This document shows positions 7,218 to 14,835 of a stretch of 64,000 nt of DNA, one piece after another; positions within the stretch are counted from its first letter, which is position 1; every line of letters starts with the position of its first letter. Position numbers and translations under genes: made by a program. The notes beneath the pieces were generated by a model that saw only the letters and a program-made list of their open reading frames with translations, was not told where the DNA came from and did no database searches. The stretch is from Clostridia bacterium (GTDB lineage: Bacteria > Bacillota > Clostridia > Oscillospirales > CAG-272): NCBI GenBank assembly GCA_017463865.1, contig JAFTOI010000040.1:42740-106739 (forward strand), read 5' to 3'.

Positions 7218-9629
7218 TTATCCGAGCACCTCACCCGCGATGCGGGCGCCTTCGGCGGCGTCCTTCGCATAGTAGTCGGCGCCCACCATCTCGGCATACT
7301 CGGGCGTCAGCACCGCGCCGCCGACCATGACCTTGCAGTCGGCGCCGGCCGCACGCAGGGCGGTGATGGTTTCCTGCATGGCCTTGACGGTGGTGGTCAT
7401 CAGGGCGCTGAGCCCCACCAGCTTAATGTTGTGCTTCAGCGTCGCCTCAACGATCGCCTCGGGCGCAACGTCGCGGCCGAGATCAAGCACGGCGTAGCCG
7501 TAGTTCTCGAGCAGCATGCGCACGATGTTCTTGCCGATGTCGTGGATGTCCCCCTTGACGGTCGCCAGCAGGATCTGCCCGCGGGTCTGGGTCGAGCCGG
7601 TCGAGGTGGCGCGGATGACCTCGAAGCCCGACTTGGCCGCGTCTGCGGCAGCAATCAGCTGGGGCAGGAAGAGCCGGCCCTGCTCGAACCGCGCGCCCAC
7701 CTCGTCCAGCGCCGGAATGAGATGGCCGTTGATGACCTCCATCGGGTCAAGCTTGGTCAGCATGGCGGTGACCGCCTCGGCGGCCTCCTTCTTTCGGCCG
7801 GTGAGGATGTAGCCGGTCAGGCCCTGCGCGGCTTCCTCGGGCTGTGCGGGGGCGGCTGCGGCAGGAGCTCCCGTCGGGAGCGCGGCCAGCGTCGGCGCGG
7901 CCTCGATGTAGCCGACCGCACCGGCGTCTTGCCCGTTCAGTACGCGGTAAGATGCTACGGCAGCGCGGTAGGCGGGGGCGAGCGGATTGAGGATGGGCAT
8001 ATCCAGCCCCGCGCCGAAGGCGGCGGCGAGGAAGTTGGCGTTCAGTACCTCGCGGGCGGGCAGGCCGAAGGAGACATTGCTGACGCCCAGTACAGTGCGC
8101 AGGCCCAGCTCGCGCTTGACCATCGACACGGCGCGCAGGGTCTCGCGCACCAGCGCCTGATTGGTCGAGGCGGTGAGGGTCAGGCAGTCGATGAGCACAT
8201 CCTCGCGCGGGATGCCGAGGGCGACCGCCCGGTCGAGGATGCGCGCGGCGATGGCAAAGCGCTCCTCGGCGGTGTCGGGAATGCCGTTTTCGTCCAGCGT
8301 CAGGCCGACGACGGCCGCGCCGTACTTCTTCGCAATGGGCAGAACGGCGGCGAGGCTCTCTTCCTTGCCGTTGACCGAGTTGATGATCGGCTTGCCGCAG
8401 TAGACGCGGCAGGCGGCCTCGATGGCGGCGGGGTCGGAGCTGTCGATCTGCAGGGGCAGGGGCGACACGGCTTGGATCGCGCTGACCAGACGGCGCAGGA
8501 CGGCCGCTTCGTCCAGCTCGGGCAGACCGGCATTGACGTCGAGGATGTCAGCCCCCGCCTCCTGCTGGCTGATGGCTTCGCTGACAACGTAGGCGTCGTC
8601 ACCGGCGCGAAGCGCCTCTTTGAGCCGCTTTTTGCCGGTCGGATTGATGCGCTCGCCGATGACGGCAACGTCGGGGCCGTTCAGCTCGACAGTGCGGCCG
8701 GTGCCGGTGAAGACAGTGCGGCGAACGGGGGTACGGGGCGCGGGCGTTGTCGCGTTAAGCATCGCACGCAGACCGGCGATAAAGGCGGGATTCGTGCCGC
8801 AGCAGCCGCCGAAGATCGTCACGCCGTCACGGGCAAGGCCGGCGCAGGCGTCGACGAACTCGGTGGGCGTCACATCGTAGACCGTGTGACTGCCGCCGCA
8901 GCCGCAGGCATCATCATCGCAGTTGACGATGCGGGGCAGTCCGGCGTTGGGCTGTACCATGACCGGAACGGTGGCGTAGTCGAGGATCTCGCGCACCAGC
9001 GGCGCGGCCTCGGTAGGCCCGAGCGAACAGTTGAGGCCGACGGCGTCAGCGCCCAGTGCCGACAGCGTGACGGCGGCCGTCTTCGGATCAGTGCCGAGGA
9101 AGGTGCGGCCGTCGGCCGAGAAGGTCATGGTCACAAAGACGGGCAGGTCGCAGTTCTCCTTGGCGGCCAGCAGAGCGGCCTTGGCCTCGAGCAGATCGGA
9201 CATCGTCTCGATCAGCACAACATCCGCGCCCGCCGCCGCACCGGCGCGAACTGTCTCGGCGAAAAGGGCGTAGGCCTCATCAAAGCTGAGCGTGCCCAGC
9301 GGCTCAAGCAGCGCGCCGGTCGGGCCGACGTCGAGCGCGACCGCCTTTGCGCCCGCCTCACGGGCAAGCTTGACCGCGGCGGAAACGACAGCCTCAACGG
9401 TGAGGTCAGCTCCGCCGCCCTCAGCCAGCTTACGCGCGTTCGCGCCGAAGGTGTTGGCCGTGATGACATCAGCGCCCGCCGCGACATACTCGGCATGGAT
9501 CGAGCGGACAATGTCGGGATGGGTGAGGTTGAGCCGCTCGGGCAGCTCGCCTGCGCGCAGGCCGCGCGCCTGCAGCATGGTGCCCATGGCACCATCGAAA
9601 AGAAGGAATCGGTCGGGAGAAATGGTCAT
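7218..9629 (-). CDS. metH: B12-dependent methionine synthase lacking the reactivation domain
   Basis: An 803-residue MetH. Residues 1 to about 290 form the homocysteine methyltransferase barrel (DGAMGTMLQ; zinc Cys in LNCS and GGCCG). About 310-570 is the pterin/methyl-THF barrel (INPTGKKRL, DVNAG, IDSSDP). About 590-680 is the B12 cap, and from about 690 comes the B12 domain with DIHDIGKN carrying the cobalt-ligand His. E. coli MetH is about 1227 residues; the C-terminal AdoMet reactivation domain is missing, as in many anaerobes where it may be a separate protein. It transfers a methyl group from methyl-THF to homocysteine. It has its own promoter at 9661-9689 and lies directly before the B12-uptake unit. 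Confidence 0.93.
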   Translation of the reverse strand: MTISPDRFLLFDGAMGTMLQARGLRAGELPERLNLTHPDIVRSIHAEYVAAGADVITANTFGANARKLAEGGGADLTVEAVVSAAVKLAREAGAKAVALDVGPTGALLEPLGTLSFDEAYALFAETVRAGAAAGADVVLIETMSDLLEAKAALLAAKENCDLPVFVTMTFSADGRTFLGTDPKTAAVTLSALGADAVGLNCSLGPTEAAPLVREILDYATVPVMVQPNAGLPRIVNCDDDACGCGGSHTVYDVTPTEFVDACAGLARDGVTIFGGCCGTNPAFIAGLRAMLNATTPAPRTPVRRTVFTGTGRTVELNGPDVAVIGERINPTGKKRLKEALRAGDDAYVVSEAISQQEAGADILDVNAGLPELDEAAVLRRLVSAIQAVSPLPLQIDSSDPAAIEAACRVYCGKPIINSVNGKEESLAAVLPIAKKYGAAVVGLTLDENGIPDTAEERFAIAARILDRAVALGIPREDVLIDCLTLTASTNQALVRETLRAVSMVKRELGLRTVLGVSNVSFGLPAREVLNANFLAAAFGAGLDMPILNPLAPAYRAAVASYRVLNGQDAGAVGYIEAAPTLAALPTGAPAAAAPAQPEEAAQGLTGYILTGRKKEAAEAVTAMLTKLDPMEVINGHLIPALDEVGARFEQGRLFLPQLIAAADAAKSGFEVIRATSTGSTQTRGQILLATVKGDIHDIGKNIVRMLLENYGYAVLDLGRDVAPEAIVEATLKHNIKLVGLSALMTTTVKAMQETITALRAAGADCKVMVGGAVLTPEYAEMVGADYYAKDAAEGARIAGEVLG

Positions 9630-9660
9630 GGTGTTTGCCTCGGTTCTTTAGGAATGTACC

Positions 9661-9689
9661 ATTATAACACGAAAAAGCACAAGATGCAA
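9661..9689 (-). promoter_or_regulatory. metH promoter, TTGCAT-17-TATAAT
   Basis: Minus strand: TTGCAT (9689-9684), 17 bases, TATAAT (9666-9661), about 30 bases before the metH ATG. No riboswitch is seen in front of metH itself. Confidence 0.7.
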
Positions 9690-9695
9690 GAGGTT

Positions 9696-9728
9696 GGGGG
9701 AAAGATGCCGAAAAAGGCATCTTCCCCC
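9696..9728 (-). terminator. Hairpin after the 82-aa gene
   Basis: The inner stem GATGCC/GGCATC extends through G-rich and C-rich flanks. It has no U-run beyond the stem, so it may be a weak terminator or a 3'-end stabiliser. Confidence 0.5.
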
Positions 9729-9735
9729 CCGTCAC

Positions 9736-9984
9736 TTATGCAAAATATTCGCTGACGTCAGCGCGGTCATTGTACTGCTTGCGGACGCGGATTTCGATCG
9801 AGCCGTCGGGCAGCTCGGTCTCGTCGGTGATCTGGTAGCGCGTGCGGGCACGATCCATCGCGGCGCGGTAGCGGGCGATCTCGTCGCGGTTGGCGGCGGC
9901 CGCCTGCTCACGGGTGTAGCCGAAGTCCTCCTTCTGGGCGAAGACCAGCGTCTGATAAATGCAGGCCGATTTGACTCGTTTCAT
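9736..9984 (-). CDS. Small conserved clostridial protein of unknown function (82 aa)
   Basis: It starts at MKRVKSACIYQTLVF, behind AGGGAGGTG. The protein is soluble and charged, with a central helix (about residues 24-48) and a C-terminal TELPDGSIEIRVRKQYN segment. It resembles a short conserved protein recalled from many Clostridia, with no known function. No signal or membrane segment is seen. It has its own promoter (10083-10111) and is a single-gene unit between metH and the small membrane-protein gene. Confidence 0.7.
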   Translation of the reverse strand: MKRVKSACIYQTLVFAQKEDFGYTREQAAAANRDEIARYRAAMDRARTRYQITDETELPDGSIEIRVRKQYNDRADVSEYFA

Positions 9985-10082
9985 GGGTTCACCTCCCTCT
10001 GCACTGTATCGTGCGGTGATGCAGAGAGATGATGTGCAAGCCACGCTGCGAATGCACTCCCGTGACGGAAATCCGTATACAT

Positions 10083-10111
10083 ATTATACCATATATGAAA
10101 GAAAATTGCAA
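10083..10111 (-). promoter_or_regulatory. Promoter, TTGCAA-17-TATAAT
   Basis: Minus strand boxes at 10111-10106 and 10088-10083, spaced 17 bases, upstream of the 82-residue gene. Confidence 0.7.
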
Positions 10112-10147
10112 GCACGTGATTTTGCAAATTTTTGATGAACGAAAAAG

Positions 10148-10172
10148 ATCCGCCCCGCAAGGGGGCGGATCC
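10148..10172 (-). terminator. Intrinsic terminator
   Basis: A GATCCGCCCC stem with its complement and a short loop is followed by TTTTTCG on the minus strand, six bases after the stop of the gene at 10178. Confidence 0.85.
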
Positions 10173-10177
10173 GGCGA

Positions 10178-10405
10178 TCAATCGTCGCCCAATTTCCATT
10201 CGTTTGGCGGGTTCAACTGGCGTTCCAGCCGTGCGACACGCTCTTCTGCCTCGCGCAGCCGCCGAAGCAGATTGGCGAGGAGGAAGTAGGCAATCGAGCC
10301 GAGGATGCTGGAGATTACATTGATGATGAAAGCGCCCCAGCTGCCGCCAACTAACCACGGAAATATCAGATTGAGTACACCAACAACGATCAGAAAGACC
10401 CGCAT
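10178..10405 (-). CDS. Small membrane protein with C-terminal coiled coil (75 aa)
   Basis: The ATG at 10405 follows GGGGAGGTGA. Two hydrophobic segments (about residues 2-20 and 26-46) lead into a heptad-like charged helix, LLRRLREAEERVARLERQL, and a short polar end. It looks like a small membrane-anchored scaffold or adaptor; no family is recognised. It lies 7 bases after the sugar isomerase-like gene and is co-transcribed with it. Confidence 0.6.
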   Translation of the reverse strand: MRVFLIVVGVLNLIFPWLVGGSWGAFIINVISSILGSIAYFLLANLLRRLREAEERVARLERQLNPPNEWKLGDD

Positions 10406-10412
10406 CGTTGGC

Positions 10413-11243
10413 TCACCTCCCCAGCGCCGCGACCTTGATCGCTCTCGCATAAGCCTGCGCGGCGAACTCCTCGATCGTCCACTCCGCATATGCATCATGC
10501 GTGTGTTTGTTCGGCTTGTTCTTGCAGGTCAGCTCGAAGGTGAGGATGCCCTCGTAGCCGTGGCGGTTGATGCGCGCCATGATGCCCGCCCAGTCGGCGA
10601 TGCCGTCGAAGGGGAGCAGGTGCGCGTCGTCGTGCCAGGTGACGACGTTGGGGTCGGTCATGCCCATGTTGTCGTTGAAGTGGGTGGCGACCAGCTTGTC
10701 ACCGTAGAGGGCCATCATGTCCCGGCTGAAGTTGTAGCACATCTCATGCCCCGTGTCCCAGCAGAAGCCGACTGCAGACGAGCCGCCAAGATCCTGCATG
10801 ATCTTGGCCAGATACTCCGGCCCCTCGACATTCTCGAAGCCCAGCTTGACGCCGGCCTTCTCGGCCGCCTCGACGAGGCGTGCGTAGCGAGTGATGCCGA
10901 GGTCGGTGGGGTTATGCTTATCCATGCCGATGATGGGATGCACGACCATGACCGGCACGTCCACCTTGGCGCAGTCGTTGACGCAGGCGATGAGCATGTC
11001 GGTGACCGCCTCGCCCTCGTCGCCCTCCTCCCACATTTTATGCACCTTGGTGAAGGGGGAGTGGATCGACTGATAGATCAGCCCCTCGCGCGCGATGGTG
11101 TTCGCCCATCCCTCGACGTCACAGCCCTCGCCCCAGCCGGTGAAGCAGGCGTCAAAGCCCGCCGCCGCGACCGCCTTCGCCGCGACCTCGACCGGCTGGC
11201 CGTAGCCCATCCCGAGGTCAACGCCCAATTTATACTTGCCCAT
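10413..11243 (-). CDS. Sugar phosphate isomerase/epimerase-like TIM barrel
   Basis: A 276-residue xylose-isomerase-like (AP endonuclease 2 superfamily) barrel. The metal ligands typical of this fold can be seen: Glu in LGFENV, Asp and His in CWDTGH, His in ATHFND, and Glu in LTFELT. Relatives isomerise or epimerise keto sugars or inositols; the substrate here is unknown. The start MGKYKL is supported by GGAGA and by the promoter at 11283-11311, which rules out a longer frame. Its 5' leader is nearly identical to that of the lipoprotein gene at 12228. Confidence 0.75.
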   Translation of the reverse strand: MGKYKLGVDLGMGYGQPVEVAAKAVAAAGFDACFTGWGEGCDVEGWANTIAREGLIYQSIHSPFTKVHKMWEEGDEGEAVTDMLIACVNDCAKVDVPVMVVHPIIGMDKHNPTDLGITRYARLVEAAEKAGVKLGFENVEGPEYLAKIMQDLGGSSAVGFCWDTGHEMCYNFSRDMMALYGDKLVATHFNDNMGMTDPNVVTWHDDAHLLPFDGIADWAGIMARINRHGYEGILTFELTCKNKPNKHTHDAYAEWTIEEFAAQAYARAIKVAALGR

Positions 11244-11249
11244 ATGTAG

Positions 11250-11275
11250 TCTCCTTTCAAGCGCAGAAGCGCGTC
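11250..11275 (-). repeat. Duplicated 5' leader with GCGC-TTCT-GCGC hairpin, copy 1
   Basis: About 26 bases ending in the ribosome site (a GCGC-TTCT-GCGC hairpin, then TTGAAAGGAGA) are repeated at 12236-12261 before an unrelated gene. In both copies TACATATG follows. Confidence 0.7.
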
Positions 11276-11282
11276 TGTGTCC

Positions 11283-11328
11283 AGTATACGCAAAATCCCC
11301 CCATTTGTCAAGAGGATGGGGGGATTTT
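11283..11328 (-). promoter_or_regulatory. Terminator-promoter composite with TTGACA in the loop
   Basis: A 13-bp stem (11292-11304 with 11316-11328) has an 11-base loop that holds TGTCAA (11306-11311), i.e. TTGACA on the minus strand. TATACT (11288-11283) follows after 17 bases. The hairpin ends the lipoprotein gene at 11341; the promoter starts the isomerase-like gene. Confidence 0.8.
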
Positions 11329-11340
11329 GGAAAAAAACAG

Positions 11341-12228
11341 TCAAGATGTTTCGGACACTTCGCCAAACGTCAGGTCGCGCATCTCTTCGGCTTTGGCGAT
11401 CAGCCGTCGGAACCGATCGTTCATTTGCGATTCGCTGCCGCCGGCCATCGTCAGATATCCAGATGTTTGGTCACGGAAGCCGACATAAATACACCGCTCA
11501 CCTGTAACCAGCGCATCACGGGGCACAAACTGCCGCTCAACGGGAATATACACGGCATCCGGCTCAGAGGTTAATTTGTAATTGAACGGACGAGAGACAT
11601 GATACGCCCAACCAGACCACCAATCATGTGCGCTCTCCGCACGCTTTCCTGTGTCATCGACATAAACCGTGTCTGCCTTACCCTGTAAAGTAAATGTACC
11701 GGATGGAGCATCACCCCCATAGACCCAATCCAAATTATCTGTCGTATAATCATACAATATCGGCTGTTCCGTGTACATAGCAGGGTTATACATTGTTGTG
11801 GAAATCGTTCCTTCCGGAAATTCGAGTTCGATTGATGGGATCATGATCTCAAACGGCAGATCCCAAATCAATAGTTCTCCGCTGTTTAGGACAGGGTCAA
11901 ACAGGAAAATTGCTACCTCAAAGCTGTCCTTGATCTCCGCCAGATCACCACCTAATGTAAGATTGATCGGCGGATGCGATTCATCGACGACAGGTGCAAC
12001 CCGATCCCATCCCGGGGGGAAAGTCGAATCTACTGGAATTTTCGCTGTTGTTTCTTCTTTTATTTCTTCGGGAATTGTGGTTGTTTCAGTTATTCCGATC
12101 TCTACTTCCACTTTTTCAGTTGTGTCAGGATCAAGTACTGATTCAGAAGAGAGCGAATGATGACATGAAGAGAACACAAAACAAATAAAAACGCAGAGAA
12201 TAATTCGATATAAGAAACGGGAACTCAT
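11341..12228 (-). CDS. Lipoprotein of unknown function (295 aa), paralogue of the next gene
   Basis: Signal peptide with lipobox FSSC at about residue 22, a Thr/Glu-rich linker to about residue 70, then a soluble domain. The C-terminal block GYLTMAGGSESQMNDRF matches GTCAVWGGAESQLADRI of the neighbouring frameshifted lipoprotein, and LDWVYGG matches its LDWIYGA, so the two are diverged tandem copies. Base composition is lower in GC than the neighbours. No catalytic motif is recognised. It is probably a surface-exposed binding or sensing protein. Confidence 0.7.
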   Translation of the reverse strand: MSSRFLYRIILCVFICFVFSSCHHSLSSESVLDPDTTEKVEVEIGITETTTIPEEIKEETTAKIPVDSTFPPGWDRVAPVVDESHPPINLTLGGDLAEIKDSFEVAIFLFDPVLNSGELLIWDLPFEIMIPSIELEFPEGTISTTMYNPAMYTEQPILYDYTTDNLDWVYGGDAPSGTFTLQGKADTVYVDDTGKRAESAHDWWSGWAYHVSRPFNYKLTSEPDAVYIPVERQFVPRDALVTGERCIYVGFRDQTSGYLTMAGGSESQMNDRFRRLIAKAEEMRDLTFGEVSETS

Positions 12229-12235
12229 ATGTATT

Positions 12236-12261
12236 CTCCTTTCAAGCGCAGAAGCGCGTCG
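12236..12261 (-). repeat. Duplicated 5' leader, copy 2
   Basis: Nearly identical to 11250-11275: GCGC-TTCT-GCGC hairpin, TTGAAAGGAGA, then TACATATG at the start of the lipoprotein gene. Confidence 0.7.
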
Positions 12262-12276
12262 TGGTTTCCGGCAAGA

Positions 12277-13631
12277 TCAGCCTATCGGCGTTGTACCGGG
12301 CAGAGGAGTGTACATCCAGTCAGACATCGTCCCGGGTGGGGCGGTCGTTACGGCCGTCGTGCCGGGCGACTGTCCTCTTCCCTGTGTCGCCAAAAATGCT
12401 TCCATTGCATCATAGAACGCCCAGACTTCGGTTTCGTTCATGAAAAAGCTGTACTGCATCAGTGCGCGGTTGGTCTCTGCGGGCAAAGTGAGGATCGTCT
12501 CGCCCTGCCAGACAAGCATTGATTCTGTGGGAAAGTGGCTGAGAATCAGGGTCTCGCCCTCTTTTGTGGTCAGAGTGATATCCCGCCAGAAATAGCTGGC
12601 GTGTTTGCCCGCTGTATAAGCCGCACTTGCTTCGCCGGGGAAAACGTACTCGGCATAGACGGGATTCTGGGGCACTTCGCTCTGCCGCAGCAGAGCCAGC
12701 AAAGCCTCTATCTCAGCCGGAGCGTCACTCTCCCGGGGGGCGATGGCGCCAACCGACTCGGATGGCCCGGTGTAGCTGACCGACGCCAGCTCAGCCGCCG
12801 AGACAACACCATAGCGGGCGAGCAGGTCATCCAGTGTGTAGCCTGTCCCGGCATAGTGGGAGAAGCGCCAGAGCGTCGTGCTGTCTTTGCAGTAGAGCCC
12901 GTCGCCGTGGCTGATATCGGCATGTTCTGCCTCTGCCGAGGGCAGGCGGCGATAGACCGCTTCAAGCCCGCCGAGCGGCACGGTCCGTGTCGCGTAGGCA
13001 TAATCCCAGACCAGGCGGAGCGCCGCCGCCGAATACACAATCCGATCGGCCAACTGCGATTCTGCGCCGCCCCAGACGGCGCAGGTGCCATCCCCGCTTG
13101 GCTGGGCAAGAAAGATGCAGTCTCCCCGACAGTCAACTCAGCCCGCGGGATAAAGCTGAGCAAGTCCTGATATTTGTCAAAGAGATACGTGCGCTGTCGG
13201 GAGATAAACAGATCATTGTAGCTGCCGAAGCCGATCCTTCTGTTTCCCTGACTCCAAACCGGGCAGATATAGCAGTCATCCAGCAGAGTCACATCATCTG
13301 CCGACAGTTTTGCGCCATAGATCCAATCGAGTCCCTGCACGGCATAACGGGTAATGCTGAGCGCCTTATCGTGCCAGACCCACGCGATGCCCGTGTCGGT
13401 CGCCGAATCATAGTCATAGAGGATGCTCCGCACGTCGTCCAGCCCCCAGTTGGGCAGATCTGCCATTTTGATCGTCCCGACCGACGGCACAAACTTTGCC
13501 TCAGTCTCGGGGGCAGCGGCCGTCTCAGCCGCCGTTGTCACTTCCGCCGTCGTCTCCGCCGGCGCACCGTCGGTGTGCGCACAGCCGCAGAGCAGTGCGG
13601 CGAGAAGCAGGATCGCGGTCAATCGCTTCAT
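12277..13631 (-). pseudogene. Frameshifted lipoprotein (or sequencing error), paralogue of 11341-12228
   Basis: The 5' part starts at 13631 (MKRLTAILL, lipobox CGC, Thr/Ala-rich linker) and reads in one frame to about 13110. The rest, to 12277, is in another frame. One missing base near 13109-13113 (at a TTTCTT run) restores a continuous product through FLAQPSGDGTCAVWGGAE, and that restored block aligns with the paralogue. The complete protein would be about 450 residues. A programmed shift is unlikely because no canonical slippery heptamer is present. An ECF-type promoter lies at 13661-13688. No function is recognised. Confidence 0.75.
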
Positions 13632-13660
13632 GTCAACGCCTCCTTATATTCCTTTACCTG

Positions 13661-13688
13661 TTAGACGTAAATTTTCCGATTTTGTTCC
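13661..13688 (-). promoter_or_regulatory. Putative ECF-sigma promoter (GGAACAA-15-GTCTAA)
   Basis: Minus strand GGAACAA (13688-13682), 15 bases, GTCTAA (13666-13661). Same boxes and spacing as at 166-193; both precede lipoprotein genes. Confidence 0.55.
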
Positions 13689-13702
13689 ATCCGGATACCA
13701 AA

Positions 13703-13730
13703 ATCGGCGGGGCTTTCGCCCCGCCGATGG
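13703..13730 (-). terminator. Terminator of the 40-aa gene
   Basis: ATCGGCGGGGC with its perfect complement around TTTC, followed by TTTTGG on the minus strand. Confidence 0.8.
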
Positions 13731-13749
13731 TCAGTCTCCGTTCAGCGCA

Positions 13750-13872
13750 TTAGCCGCAGCCACAGCCGCAGCCGTTGTTGTTGCAGGAAAAGAGGATGAT
13801 GAGCAGGATGATGATGATCCATGCGCAGGAGTTGTTGTTGTCGAAGAGGTTGCAAAGGCAGCTGTTATTCAT
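13750..13872 (-). CDS. Tiny hydrophobic Cys/Gly-rich protein, YjcZ-like (40 aa)
   Basis: An ATG behind AAGGAGAT opens a 40-residue frame: MNNSCLCNLFDNNN, a run of Ile/Leu (AWIIIILLIILF), then SCNNNGCGCGCG. This Asn/Cys-hydrophobic-Cys/Gly layout is typical of the small sporulation-associated membrane proteins recalled from Firmicutes. A strong terminator follows at 13703-13730. The role, probably in the spore coat or forespore membrane, is inferred from the family only. Confidence 0.75.
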   Translation of the reverse strand: MNNSCLCNLFDNNNSCAWIIIILLIILFSCNNNGCGCGCG

Positions 13873-13994
13873 GGTGTGATCTCCTTCGAAAGTTGAATTT
13901 TTCGCAGGTGCTGCGGCTCGCCGGCTGGCTCGCCGCTGCCCTACACTACCATGATATGAGGCATGCCGAATTGTGTGCGTCGTTTGCTGTCAAA

Positions 13995-14630
13995 TTATTC
14001 GAGGGTCAGTCGGTCGGCGTTGAGAAATGCGTTGGCCGCGAGAACGCTGTCGGTGGGCAGCCGTGCCTCGGCGCCGCACTTCGCACAGCTGACGCGGACG
14101 CAGTCGTCGAGCACCTCGACCTCGTACTCCCCCTCGCCGTCGGCACAGCGGCAGTGGATCTCGCCCTCGGCCTCCAGCTCGCGGATGACGAAGAGGATGA
14201 TGTCGTAGATCTGCGGGTCGGTCAGAGTCTGGGGCTGATGCAGCGCATCAAAGCTTTCCACACCCGCCTCCTCCATCAGCTCGAGCAGATCCAGCTCATT
14301 CTTGGCCAGGGCGGCCTTGACGTGGTTGGTCTCGCCGATGAAGCAGGCGTCGAGGTCGGAGTAGGGGCAGGAGAGGGTGAAGAGCTCCCGGCCGAAGAAA
14401 AGGTTCTCCGAAATGGTATACTGGTGGGGCTTGGGGCATAAAATGCAGGGGACGGTAAGGCGGATTTTGGCGTCGCGGCCGCGCTGGATGACCAGCTCGC
14501 TCTCGCCGCAGTCGCACTTGAGCTTGAGCATGTCGCCCGAGAGGGCGAAGAAGCCGACCGCGCTCATGATGCCGGCACCGCAGTGCGGGCATCGGTAGGC
14601 AATGGTGGTTTGTTTAGGTGAGATGACCAT
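13995..14630 (-). CDS. CpXC-type zinc-ribbon protein of unknown function
   Basis: A 211-residue soluble protein. The N-terminal zinc ribbon CPHCG (residues 14-18) pairs with CDCG at about 39-42. A second pair is PCILC near 61-65 and, towards the C-terminus, RCAD and SCAKCG. The order resembles a conserved clostridial CpXC-like protein. It may bind zinc or nucleic acid; no enzymatic motif is visible. Its promoter (TTGACA-18-TATAAT, minus strand) is in the 14670-14704 repeat at the edge of the AT-rich island. Confidence 0.7.
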   Translation of the reverse strand: MVISPKQTTIAYRCPHCGAGIMSAVGFFALSGDMLKLKCDCGESELVIQRGRDAKIRLTVPCILCPKPHQYTISENLFFGRELFTLSCPYSDLDACFIGETNHVKAALAKNELDLLELMEEAGVESFDALHQPQTLTDPQIYDIILFVIRELEAEGEIHCRCADGEGEYEVEVLDDCVRVSCAKCGAEARLPTDSVLAANAFLNADRLTLE

Positions 14631-14669
14631 TGTTCTATTTCCTTTGTTCGTGATGGTATCAGTATATTG

Positions 14670-14704
14670 TACATTATATCATTTTGCTATACGATTTGTC
14701 AATG
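14670..14704. repeat. 35-bp direct repeat, left copy; includes the promoter of the CpXC gene
   Basis: It matches 16836-16870 at 33 of 35 positions, with the last 25 bases identical. On the minus strand it holds TTGACA-18-TATAAT for the gene at 14630. The two copies bound the AT-rich island. Confidence 0.75.
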
Positions 14705-14762
14705 TTATAAGCAGTAAAATGGGGGAATACGATTGTTTTAAAAACAAAAATTATAAAAATAC

Positions 14763-14791
14763 TTGACAAAAAAATATTAATATAGTACAAT
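14763..14791 (+). promoter_or_regulatory. Promoter of the C39-like peptidase, TTGACA-17-TACAAT
   Basis: Boxes at 14763-14768 and 14786-14791, 45 bases before the ATG at 14836. Confidence 0.8.
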
Positions 14792-14835
14792 ACAAATGGA
14801 ACCAAATTTGTTTACCAATGGAAAGGAGAAAAAAT

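Noticed and set aside
7431-9755. A 774-codon open frame antisense to metH, and similar long antisense frames over thrS (22365-24164), the fusion gene (33873-35714), rnr (38348-39757), the second ABC gene (19698-21569) and the 26.6-28.5 kb region
   Set aside because: They lie opposite genes with clear catalytic motifs, lack ribosome sites, and read as His/Arg/Gly/Val-rich shadows caused by GC-rich codon use.
13100-13125. Programmed frameshift in the lipoprotein gene
   Set aside because: No canonical slippery heptamer or downstream structure was seen; a single lost base explains the break and fits the paralogue.
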